A stretch of DNA of 64,000 nucleotides, taken from the NCBI GenBank assembly GCA_021234155.1, contig JAJEKV010000010.1, forward strand, positions 6,796,871 through 6,860,870, written 5' to 3'. A program made the translations under genes and the position numbers. Under the pieces are notes generated by a model. That model had not been told where the DNA came from. It saw only the letters and a list, made by a program, of their open reading frames with translations, and searched no databases. Below, one piece after another: positions 48,136 through 57,800 of the stretch (positions within the stretch are counted from its first letter, which is position 1; every line of letters starts with the position of its first letter). This DNA is from Isoetes taiwanensis. Its lineage: Eukaryota > Streptophyta > Lycopodiopsida > Isoetales > Isoetaceae.

Positions 48136-48421
48136 TGGAAGAAAGTGGTAGTAACAGGATACTTGTTAAGGCACTTACTTGTGTCTATTGGTTCTTGTGG
48201 TACCACTCGAACACCAAAAGCCAAAAGCCATGTCTCAGTCATAATGTGGGCACAACTGGGGCTGCAGCAGGTTCTAGAGTGTCTGCAAAACAAATTCAAA
48301 ATCAATAGAGTCTTTAGACGAGGGTTAGAGATGATAATATTTACCTCAAATGGTGTGATAGACATGGAATGTGATACTGGTGACTGCATTCTGCTATCAC
48401 AACTGGCAACATTTTACCCTC

Positions 48422-50334
48422 CTATTTCAGACAACGTCCACAAAATGGACAACCTTCATCACCCTCTTGTTCTGCCTCAGGAAGCATTGGAAGTGCAGGG
48501 TCTAAAGGAGTGTCATGACCACTACGCTCAGAAAAAATCTCAAATCTTTGCATTCGAGGTTGCAGCTCCAGCAGTAAGTCTTCACATGCCTTTAGCTCAA
48601 TTTCAGTTTCTGCTAGTTCCTTACTTAATTGATTCAGCCCAGGCAACACTGTACCATTTAGCTCTTCATCCTTTAGCTCGCTTACAACCCGAACACCCTC
48701 TGCTGCTTTCGGATTTGCTGTCATGATTAATTGCCATCTGTGCAAATCAGCTCTAATTTCTGATGCTTTATGCTCCATCAACTCAATCTTTCTTTTGATA
48801 TCATTTTTTCTATCCTCGTTTGCTTGCAATCGTTGCTTGCATCTATCAAACCTAGTTGATGTTGCAGCCAACCATTCCTTCACAAGTCTGCCATAGTCTG
48901 CAAAACAAAACACTACGTATATGTCAGCCTCCTAACATAGTAAGCCACGTACTGATGGAAGACCACAATCATACACCACACAACACAAGGTACTCTCTAC
49001 ACACCACCACATACCACACACCACACAACATACGCTGCACAATACACACCACACAACACGCTGTGGTGGTAGCAAGGAGTGGTGGGACATTGTGCAGGAT
49101 GGTGAAGTGTGGTGGTGGTGGTGGTGTGTGGTGGTGGTGGGGTGTGGTGGTGGGGTTTGGTGGTGGTGGTGATGGGGTGTGTGGTGGTGGTGGAGTATGT
49201 GGTGTGGTGGTGGTGGAGTGTGGTGTGGGACATGGTGGAGTGTGGTGGTGGTGGTGGTGGTGGTGGTGGTGGATTGTGGTGTGGGACATGGTGGAGTGTG
49301 GTGGTGTGGTGTGGTGTGGTAGTGGTGGAGGAGTGTGGTGGTGGTGGAGTGTGGTGGAGGGGTATGGTGTGCGACATGGTGGAGTCTGGTAGTATGGTGG
49401 TGGTGGTGGTGGTGGAGGGGCGTGGTGTGGGACATGGTGGAGTGTGGCGGTGGGAGATGGTAGAGTGTAGTGGTGGGAGATGGTGGGGTGTGGTGTGGGA
49501 CATGGTGGATGCCAACAACTCACCACTCACCAGACCACACATACCTCATCTACCATTCTGGCATCCATTGCACGAAATGCCCCACAGATGGCATCATAGA
49601 GACGCAACATGACAATACAGCCAACATGATGCAAAATGGTAGTAGACATACCTAATTCTTGAAGTGGATTCGAGGTTACCTTTTCTGTGTTGATAGAAAC
49701 AATTTAGGTCAAGCTTGAGATTTTTTTCTGTTGTAACACAACTAATAATTGAACATACCTGCAATGGCATGTTTTGGTCTCAGAACATTGCTCTGCTTTT
49801 CTGTTTTGATTGTGAGTTCGGATTGAATGTGTGGTCTAGAGGAACTTGTTGATTTGGTTCTTTCCCTATCGTCTTCATCATCCCTGTCACTTTTACTATT
49901 TTCCTCCTGGTCAGGTTGGATTTGCCTATGCTTTCTCTTGGGTCTAGAAGAACTGGCCTCTGCTTTCTCATCGGGAGTTTTATAATAATCTGAGAAGCTC
50001 TTCCAATTAACAGCCTCCCCCTTTATATGCAGATAATAAGCCACTGCCCAGGTTCCAGGAGCCATTCCACCCCCATGTATGTGGCTTCCCTGTAATTCTT
50101 TTGTAAATTTGCATGAACTCTTTGGATTGTTCATTGCTCAGATTCTTCAACATGTACAAGAAAACATATGCCTTAATTTTTCAGTTTGAACAAAACATTT
50201 GGGGGAAAATACCTGTAGCCAGATTTATTTGGAACTCTGTCACCCCAAAGCTTCTTTAGATCTTCATGGAGCACAATCTCTTGTTTGAGGAGAGATTTCA
50301 TCGTGTAACCAGTGGCATTTAATTCTGACTCCAT
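48422..50334 (-). CDS. Gene B of the 22-kb element: coiled-coil protein, three exons, convergent with gene A
   Basis: Exons 50334-50213 (ATG at 50334, MESELNATGYTMKS, KKLWGDRVPN), about 50136-49759 and 48898-48422. The last junction joins ...HAIAG to DYGRLVKEW in phase, with good donor (CAG|GTATG) and acceptor (TTTTGCAG). Exon 2 carries KSFSDYYKTPDE and an Arg/Lys/Ser-rich acidic-basic region. Exon 3 is about 158 residues, predicted coiled coil (heptad-rich, many E/K/L), ending in CPFCGRC. Exon 1 splices into a frame that needs a one-base change in the five-C run at 50017-50021 to join the exon 2 frame, so it is either slightly broken or a consensus error. Its intron 2 contains the GTGGTG minisatellite. 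Function unknown; a partner of gene A is inferred from shared residence only. Confidence 0.55.
48960..49515. repeat. CCACAC / GTGGTG minisatellite in gene B intron 2, inverted relative to 47.0-47.6 kb
   Basis: 48971-49060 is CACCACAC type and 49063-49510 GTGGTG type. Around the switch it has TAGCAAGGAGTGGTGGGACA, the complement of the sequence at 47540-47577. The two arrays are thus inverted copies, about 1.4 kb apart, flanking the convergent 3' ends of genes A and B. Confidence 0.8.
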
Positions 50335-50529
50335 TAGGGTTCAATCGGCAAGAAGCGGCAAAAAAATAGAAGAAGAGGTGATTATTTCTTAATTCAATGA
50401 CGTTGCATAAAATTCAAAATAACCGACGCTCATTAATTTGCACTCCCGCAATATCCGCTTCGGTATGCACCACCTGATTCTACCACAAAAGTGGTGCCAA
50501 AATGTGGCGTCAAAATGCGCGTTTTTGAT

Positions 50530-50551
50530 ACACCACAGCGTGCTTTTACCC
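50530..50551. repeat. Right terminal inverted repeat of the 22-kb element
   Basis: 22 bp, ends GCTTTTACCC, followed by the duplicated CACT at 50552-50555. Confidence 0.9.
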
Positions 50552-50555
50552 CACT

Positions 50556-51065
50556 GGGTTGTGCCATGTATCAGGTGTCAGACACTAATACTCATAATTA
50601 ATCATAAAAGGAGACATTTGCGACGATTCCTGCTTTGTGCTGTTGTAGGCGAACTCCACTGTGGATGAAACCATCCCATTTAGACTGCTTATTCCAAACA
50701 TAATTCCTTAGCATGTCTTCAATGATTCGGTTGGTGCGCTCTGTCTGACCATCCGTTTGAGGATGATAAGCCATGCTCATGGAGAGCTTGGTCTGAATGA
50801 TGCTAAACAAATCCTGCCAGAATGCACTCATAAATTTTGAGTCTCTATCCGAGATTATTTCACGAGGCATGCCATGGAGTCTAAAAATCTCCTTGGTAAA
50901 TAATACGGCAGTATTTAGTGCCGTGTCTGTGGTTCTACAAGGCACAAAGTGTGCCATCTTGGACAACTTATCCACAACCACCATCAATACATCTTTGCCT
51001 CTTATAGTTCTTGGGAGTCTCGTAATGAAATCCATACTTATGACTTCCCATTTTGCATTCGGCAC
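50556..51065 (-). pseudogene. Chromovirus integrase core, cut by the 22-kb transposon
   Basis: The DDE triad is visible: Asp in ISMDFI, Asp in IISDRDSKF, Glu in TDGQTERTN. After a frameshift near 50660 the reading continues in another frame (EFAYNSTKQES, MSPFMINY) up to WHNP at 50556, where the transposon duplication begins. The protein resumes with SKVEVSQQ at 28211 downward. Intact integrase joins the DNA copy to the chromosome. Confidence 0.85.
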
Positions 51066-51093
51066 GGATAACGGCTCTAAAGCTCCTGGAATT

Positions 51094-51900
51094 CAGAGTT
51101 GCTCTGCTTTGGTCTGCTGATATAACTGACACTCTCGAATATATTTGGCTATTTGTTTCTTCATGCCTGGCCAGAAATAACTACTTCTGATCTTGAAATG
51201 GGTCTTCATGAACCCTGCATGCCCGGCTATGGGACTGTTGTGTGTATCGTGGAGTATCAACTTCCTTACTTCCGAAGATCCTAGTACACACAACTTATTC
51301 TTATGATATAGCAGGTTACCTTCCTTCTTATAATGCTTGAAGGTCTCCCTTTCCTTATCTGTTCTTGCCTCTTTAGAGAGGCTTGCCCATCTTCCTTAAA
51401 GTCGTCGTCTGATGGCAATGTCTCTTCAATCCTCTTGGCATACTCACTTGTGAGAGTCGATATGGCGTTGCAATGGGTTCTTGTCTCAAATGGCCTCCTG
51501 TAGAAGGCATCTGCGACTACATTCAGCTTGCCAGGCTTTAGACTATTTCGAAGTCGTACTCTTCGAGAAACTCCATCCACATCCTTTGTCTTAAATTCAA
51601 GAGTCGTTGCATAAAAATGTACTGGAGACTTTGATGATCCGTATCTAATTAAAACTTTCTTCCCAGCAAGTAGTATCTTCAGATTCTTAAGGCCTTTACA
51701 ATGGCCAAAAACTCTTGGTCATGAGTCGGGTAACGTTGCTCTGCATCATTCATCTTCTTGGAGTCGTATGCGACTACCCTCCCTTCCCTCCTGCATGAGG
51801 ACTGCTCTCGTTGCTAACTTGCTAGCATCTGTTGCCACAAGCTTATCCTTTCTTGGATCCGGTAGGATGAGGACCGGTGCTGTGGTTAGTGCCTCCCTGA
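51094..51900 (-). pseudogene. Chromovirus RNase H and integrase zinc-binding region, degraded
   Basis: RNase H remnants (KLVATDAS, KMNDAEQRYPTHDQE) lie in shifting frames between 51890 and 51700. A post-RNase H GKLNVVADA segment follows near 51530. 51293-51094 holds the H2C2 zinc finger: the histidines are present (HDTHNSPIAGH), but the last cysteine is Tyr in ECQLYQ. Confidence 0.65.
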
Positions 51901-51905
51901 GCTTT

Positions 51906-53040
51906 TCAAAAGAAGGCTTGGACATTCTCGAGCCAATGCTTTGTCCAATCCTTCACCTTCTTATCTTTGGTGAGGTCCGATAGAGGGGACGCCCACCTCG
52001 CGAAGTCCTTTACGAACTTCCAATAATACCCTGCCAAGCCGAGGAAGCTTCTTACTTCTCCCACATTCCTAGGTGCCGGCCAATCCATTATGGCTTCAAT
52101 CTTTGCTAGATTTGTGGAGATCCCTTCTGCTGACACCACATGTCCCAAGTACTCCACTCGGCCTGTTGCGAAGTGGCACTTGGAAAGCTTGCCGTACAAT
52201 CGATGCCGCCTTAGCTTCTCCAAAACCCTTCTCAGGTGCTGATAATGCTCTTCTATGGTCTTGCTATAGACTAGGATATCATCAAAAAATACGATGACAA
52301 ATTTATCCAAGCATTCTCTGAAGATATCATTCATCAAGCAACGTTGCTAGGGCGTTCGATGAGCCGAAAGGCATTACCGTGAACTCATAGTGCCCATACC
52401 ACGTTCTGAAGGCGGTTTTGTGGATGTCTTCTTCCTTGATCCTTATCTGATGATAGCCCGACCTTAGATCAATTTTGAAGAAGACTTTTGCTCCCTGGAG
52501 TTGGTCCATCAAGTCATCTGCCCTTGGCAGAGCATATTTGTTCTTTATCGTTTGCTTATTAAGCTGACGATAGTCAATGCACATCCTTAGACTTCCGTCT
52601 TTCTTCCTGACGAAAAGGATGGGTGCTCTAAAGGGAGACACACTTGCTCTTATGAATCCGAGCTCAAGCAGTTCTTGTAACTGCTTCTTAAGCTCTACCA
52701 GCTCTGGAGTGCTCATCCTATAGGGGGCCTTGCTGGTAGGCGTAGCATCTAGAGCTAGTGTGATTTCACACTCTACACCCCTATAAGGTGGTAGCTGACG
52801 GATTTCATCCGTGAATACATCATGAAAGTACTTTATGAGCCTTGCTATTAGCTTAGGCAACTGCTTTCCACTTGGCTCACTTCCCTTTGCTTGACTTGGG
52901 TCGACTGCCTCTAATCTGAAGATGTAATCCACCTTATTTCTTATTATGCTTTTCCTCAACTGCTTCATAGAGATGCATTGCATAGCTGAAGTTACCTTCT
53001 TACCTTTTACTATGTATCGATTGTCGTCCGGCGCCGTCAT
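51906..53040 (-). pseudogene. Chromovirus reverse transcriptase
   Basis: Frame 53040-52327 carries [54 protein letters not shown] and [10 protein letters not shown], the ordered RT blocks of Ty3/gypsy elements. A frameshift near 52330 then leads into frame 52337-51906 with the catalytic FFDDILVYS box intact, LGHVVS and the SFLGLAGYY connection. It copies element RNA into DNA when intact; here it is split by the frameshift. Confidence 0.85.
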
Positions 53041-53373
53041 AGAGATTTTGTTGCGGTCGCAACTATCATAGCTTTTGCTGGCCTGAGGAATTCCATTCCT
53101 ACTATGAGGTCATATTTCCCAATGTCCATCACTTCCGCCCCTATGGGCCACTTGTTTCCACTAAGCTCTATGTCAAAACTAATTCTCCTCCCTTTAGTGT
53201 GGCGAATAACACCACTTGCCATGCTAACTGGCCTGGGCTTGGACTTCAAGATCTTATTCCTCATGAGAGCAACAAGCTTTGGAGAGGCAAAGTTGTGGGA
53301 ACTACCTGTGCCTATCAATACTACATATGGCTTGCTATCTATGATTCCTTCCGCCGAGATGACCGTATACTGA
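53037..53373 (-). pseudogene. Chromovirus aspartic protease
   Basis: VLIGTGSSHNF at about 53325-53290 corresponds to the active-site loop, whose normal form has Asp where a Gly now stands (GGC in place of an Asp codon). The later [10 protein letters not shown] block is retained. The catalytic Asp is missing, so it is inactive. Confidence 0.65.
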
Positions 53374-53499
53374 TTCTTAACCTCTTCTGACTCAGTGGCT
53401 GCACAAATTTTACACTCACCTTCTATGAAGTCTTAAGGTTCCTGTTGGTCGCCTTCTTCTTCATCTCCCTCGGCTGGTGATTCCCAATCGGCAAGTTCA

Positions 53500-54511
53500 G
53501 CTAGTGCCGTTTGCATAACAAAAGGGCAACTTGTGTGTTCGGTGCCCTGGCTGTAAGCACCGAAAACACAATTTCTTCGTTATGCATTCCTGTCTTTTCT
53601 CCTTTGGGATGCTGTCTAGGAGAAATCTAACTGACTTGCCCTCTGATCCTTCCTGTGGCTTGCGGTCTCCAAAAGACTTCCCCTGAGGTTTTCCTTGGAA
53701 CTGGCCGCCTGCTAGCGTAGCACCTGTCTAGTCTGATATTGCCCTGTTGTCTTTCCTTTGTATGGAAGCAATTTCTGTGTTGGGGTCACTGGTGCCTCTT
53801 CTAAACTGACATCTTTATCTTCTGCTTCCCCAACTGTTCTCGGGTTGATTGCCCTCGCTAGCCTTTTCATGTTGCTATTAAGGCCCTCGATATACCCATC
53901 TACTGCATGTCTTTCCATTATCCATGGGACATTCAATCTCAACCTCATGAACTCTTCTGCTGGTGTGGGATCTCGGGACATAGTGCTTACGAAATGCCTT
54001 GCTGAATGTCCTAAACCTGCAGTTGTTTATTCTTAACTTGTTTGACTTTGCGTATCCCTTCCACCATATTCTGGCTGGCCCTATCAAGTTTGATGACCTT
54101 GCCTATATCTTTGTCTTTCATTCCATAAGAATTCCCAAATTCTTCCATCTCATCCAGCCATGCTTCGGCCTCCATACCGGACCTGTCCTTATCCGAGAAC
54201 TGCCCTAGCTTTCTTGTCTTCCAGACGTTGCTCATTGCACTGTCTATCTTCTTTTGGTAGTCATTTGTTTTTCTGTTCTTGTTTCTGCCCTGCGATGTGT
54301 CTGAGTCACTCTCAGATCTACTGCTGGATCCACTGTCTGAGGTCTCTGATTTGCTAGAGCTGGAAGGAGATGGACTCCTCCTGCCTTTTCTTTTCCTCTT
54401 TCTATCCTTCTCGCTAGCCCGGTTTTCTTCCCTTTCTGGCTGAAGGGCTTCGTCAATACCCCCTAGAGGTAGTGGAGGTGGTGGTGGAGGTCCATACTCT
54501 TGGGCATGCAT
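53500..54511 (-). pseudogene. Chromovirus gag
   Basis: It starts at the ATG at 54511 with a proline run and a long Arg/Lys/Ser-rich region. It then has the capsid-like stretch EAWLDEMEEF with KVIKLDRASQN. After a frameshift, ARIWWKGY and PTPAEEFMRLRLNV (53981 on) continue the retrotransposon gag pattern. A zinc-knuckle-like C-x2-C-x4-H occurs in a shifted frame near 53575-53530 but lacks normal spacing to the final cysteine. At least two frameshifts. The intact product would form the virus-like particle. Confidence 0.65.
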
Positions 54512-54852
54512 TAGTGGTGTTGCCCACTATAGTAACTCCTGCATCTGATTCCTCATCTGAGCCAACCTTGCATTTACTGGTTCAACTGTCATGTCTTGTT
54601 TGTCGTCGTGCTCCCAACCGAATAAGTTCCTAGGTTGCCACTGGTGCTGTCGGCCTTGGCCTTGAGACCCTGAACCGGTGTTCCTGGCTGCAAGTATTGG
54701 TCATCAATGTTCTTACTTAGGTTATACATTATCCAACCTTATTTACAAGTCAATTATTGTTTGGCATAAAAGAAATCATGTTAAAATTTCAACTTATAAG
54801 TCAAAGACAAGTTATGGCAATTAATATACGAGACTTATACATTATAGAAAAA
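54512..54852. other. Chromovirus leader remnant, no gene
   Basis: AT-rich from 54720; no LTR or primer binding site recognised before the first array unit. Confidence 0.4.
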
Positions 54853-57800
54853 CTAGTAATGGTGCCCAGCGTTGCTGGGCATAAGTTGAGAGCCTGTAAA
54901 TGCTTTGGGATGCAGTGAGAAAAGCCCTATCCCTTTCCCTTTTGCTCAATCCCGCATTTCATTTTTTCTTATTTTCTCTACTTTTTTTTTTCTTTTCCTT
55001 TTTTTTCTCGTCTTTCTCACATGTTTCCTTGTTTTCCCATCCCTTTCCTTCTCCCTTCCCTGTTCCCGATAACCTTTTTCCCTTCCCTTTTGCTCCTTTC
55101 TCCACCTTTTCCCTCTTCTCTTTTTTCTTTTTTCTTTTTTTTTTTCTTTTTTTCTCTTTTTTTTTTATGCCTTCTCTTTTCCCCACCCTTTTTCCATGTC
55201 TTCCCTTTTTCTCAACCTTTTACTCTTTCGCCCTTTTCCATGCCTATTTTCCCTTCTTTTTTCCTCCTTTTCCCACTCTTTTCCTCCTTTTTTTGTGTGC
55301 CCTTTTCCCTTCCATTTTTCTTTTCCCCCTCCCGTTTTCCATGCCCTTTTTACCTTCCATTTTTCCATCTCCTCACCCTTTCCCTCTTTCCCTTTTCCAT
55401 GTTCCATTTTTCTCTTCCCCTTTTCCATTTTCCTCATTTTCTTTTTCCCATGCCTCTCTCTCTTTCCCCCCTTTTCCATTTTTTTTTCTTTTCTATTTCC
55501 CTTTTCCCATGCTCTTTTTCCCACCATTTTCTTCTTTCTATTTTTCCCGTGCTTCCTTTTCCTCTTTTTCCCACCCTTTCCCTCTTCCCGTGCAATTTTC
55601 CCTTCTTTCAACCCTTCCTTTTTCTTTTCTCTTTTCCTTTCCTCATGTCCTTTTTCCCTTTCCCTCCCCTCCATCACTCCCCTGCTTCCCTTTCCCTTTC
55701 CCTTTTTTCTTGTTTCCTTTTCTTGATAGATTTTTTTCTTTCCGTTTTCCTCCTTTGCCGATCCTTTTCCTGTGCACTTTTTCCCTTCCTTTCCTTTTCC
55801 TTTTCCCTTTTTCCATGCCTTTTGCACATTTGTTTTATTCTCTTATTTCCTATACCCATTTTCCTCTTTTTCCCACCCTTTCTCTCTTGCTCCTTTTCTT
55901 TTTCCTTTTTTCTTTTTTCCCTTTCTTCACCATTTTCCTCTTCCCTTTTCTCTCATGCCCTTGCCCCCTTCCCTTTTCTCGTTTCCCTCTTTCTTTTTCC
56001 TTGTGACCTTTACCTAGGTTCCCTTTCCCCCTTTTCCCTTTCCTTTTTCTTTCTTCTCACTTTCCCTTTTTCTATGCCACTTTTCTTTTCCCCTCTCCCC
56101 ATCCTTTTCTTGTTCCCCCTTGTCCCTTCCCTTTTCCTCATTTTTCCAACCTTTCACTCTTCCCCTTTTCTTGATGCGTTTTTTCCCTTCCCTTTTCTTC
56201 TCTTTTTTTTTTTTTTTCTTTTCCTATGCCATTTGTCCCTTCCTTTTCCTCTTTCCTCAAGCGCTTCTCTTTTCCCCCTTTTCCCATGCTCCTTCCTTTT
56301 CCCATGCTTTCTTTCTCCTCCCCTTTTCCATGCTTTTTTCCTCCTTCATTTTCTCCTTTTTTCAATCTTTTCCTCTTTCCCTTTTTTTTTTCATGCCCTT
56401 TCCATTTACCTTTTCCACTTTATCTCTTCCTCCTTCCCTCGTGCCCTTTTCCCGGGTTCCCTTTCCTTTTTTTCGTTTCCATGCCTTTTCTCTTCTCTTT
56501 TCCCCCACCCTTTTTTCTTTTTCCTTTTACCCTTTTCCCTTTTCCCCATGCGTTTTTGCCCTTCACATTCTCTCTTTCCACTTCCCTTTTCCTTTTCCCC
56601 CTTTTCGTTTACCCTTTCCCCTTAAGAGATCGAAGCATGACCAATCACAGTGTTGGTAAGCCGTGCAATAAATCTAGGCCTTCGGATGCATCCAGATGAT
56701 CTCGGCTATTCAAATTAGGGCTCGATGCACTACACACTTACGGGATAACATTATAATATAAGATATATAGTAATACATGGAACTGAGGACATTACTTTAA
56801 TAATATACTAGTAATGGTGCCCAGCGTTGCTGGGCATAAGTTGAGAGCCTGTAAATGCTTTGGGATGCAGTGAGAAAAGCCCTATCCCTTTCCCTTTTGC
56901 TCTATCCCGCATTTCATTTTTTCTTATTTTCTCTACTTTTTTTTTTCTTTTCCTTTTTTTTCTCGTCTTTCTCACATGTTTCCTTGTTTTTCCATCCCTT
57001 TCCTTCCCCCTTCCCTGTTCCCGATAACCTTTTTCCCTTCCCTTTTGCTCCTTTCTCCACCTTTTCCCTCTTCTCCTTTTTGTTTGCCCTTTTCCCTTCC
57101 TCTTTCTCATTTTTTATGCCTTCTCTTTTCCCCACCCTTTTTCCATGTCTTCCATTTTTCTCAACCTTTTACTCTTTCGCCCTTTTCCATGCCTATTTTC
57201 CCTTCTCTTTTCCTCCTTTTTTCTTTTTTCCCTTTCTTCACCATTTTCCTCTTCCCTTTTCTCTCATGCCCTTGCCCCCTTCCCTTTTCTCGTTTCCCTC
57301 TTTCTTTTTCCTTGTGACCTTTACCTAGGTTCCCTTTCCCCCTTTTCCCTTTCCTTTTTCTTTCTTCTCACTTTCCCTTTTTCTATGCCACTTTTCTTTT
57401 CCCCTCTCCCCATCCTTTTCTTGTTCCCCCTTGTCCCTTCCCTTTTCCTCATTTTTCCAACCTTTCACTCTTCCCCTTTTCTTGATGCATTTTTTCCCTT
57501 CCCTTTCCTTCTCTTTTTTTTTTCCCTTTTCCTATGCCATTTGTCCCTTCCTTTTTCCTCTTTCCTCAACGCTTCTCTTTTCCCCCTTTTCCCATGCTCC
57601 TTCCTTTTCCCATGCTTTCTTTCTCCTCCCCTTTTCCATGCTTTTTTTCTCCTTCATTTTCTCATTTTTTCAATCTTTTCCTCTTTCCCTTTTTTTTTTC
57701 ATGCCCTTTCCATTTACCTTTTCCACTTTATCTCTTCCTCCTTCCCTCGTGCCCTTTTCCCAGGTTCCCTTTCCCTTTTTCGTTTTCCATGCCTTTTTCT

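Larger units (their letters stand above)
28216..50551. mobile_element. 22,336-bp inverted-repeat DNA transposon with two convergent genes, superfamily unassigned
   Basis: Perfect 22-bp terminal inverted repeats (28216-28237 and 50530-50551, beginning GGGTAAAAGCACGC) are flanked by the 4-bp duplication CACT (28212-28215, 50552-50555). Removing the element and one CACT restores the chromovirus integrase frame (WHNP-V-SKVEVS). Subterminal inverted blocks occur at 28287-28300 and 50481-50494 (TACCACAAAAGTGG), next to a shared AAAATGTGGCG word. Inside are one plus-strand spliced gene, one minus-strand spliced gene meeting it tail to tail, a LINE in the first gene's intron and GTGGTG minisatellites in both genes' introns. 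Four-base duplications occur in several superfamilies (for example Sola, Chapaev, Ginger); I cannot assign it. Confidence 0.85.
24726..54852 (-). mobile_element. Ty3/gypsy chromovirus (Tekay/Del-like), interrupted by a 22.3-kb transposon
   Basis: Minus-strand order: gag (54511 down), zinc-knuckle-like motif, protease, RT, RNase H and integrase to 50556. Then comes the foreign element 28216-50551, then the integrase C-terminus with chromodomain (28211-27617), polypurine tract and 3' LTR. Gag-protease-RT-RNase H-integrase order plus a chromodomain defines a chromovirus. Many frameshifts make it inactive. The 5' LTR is missing: upstream of gag only about 340 bp of leader remain before the Helitron array begins at 54853. 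The array may be inserted in the leader, with the 5' LTR beyond the window. Confidence 0.8.
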
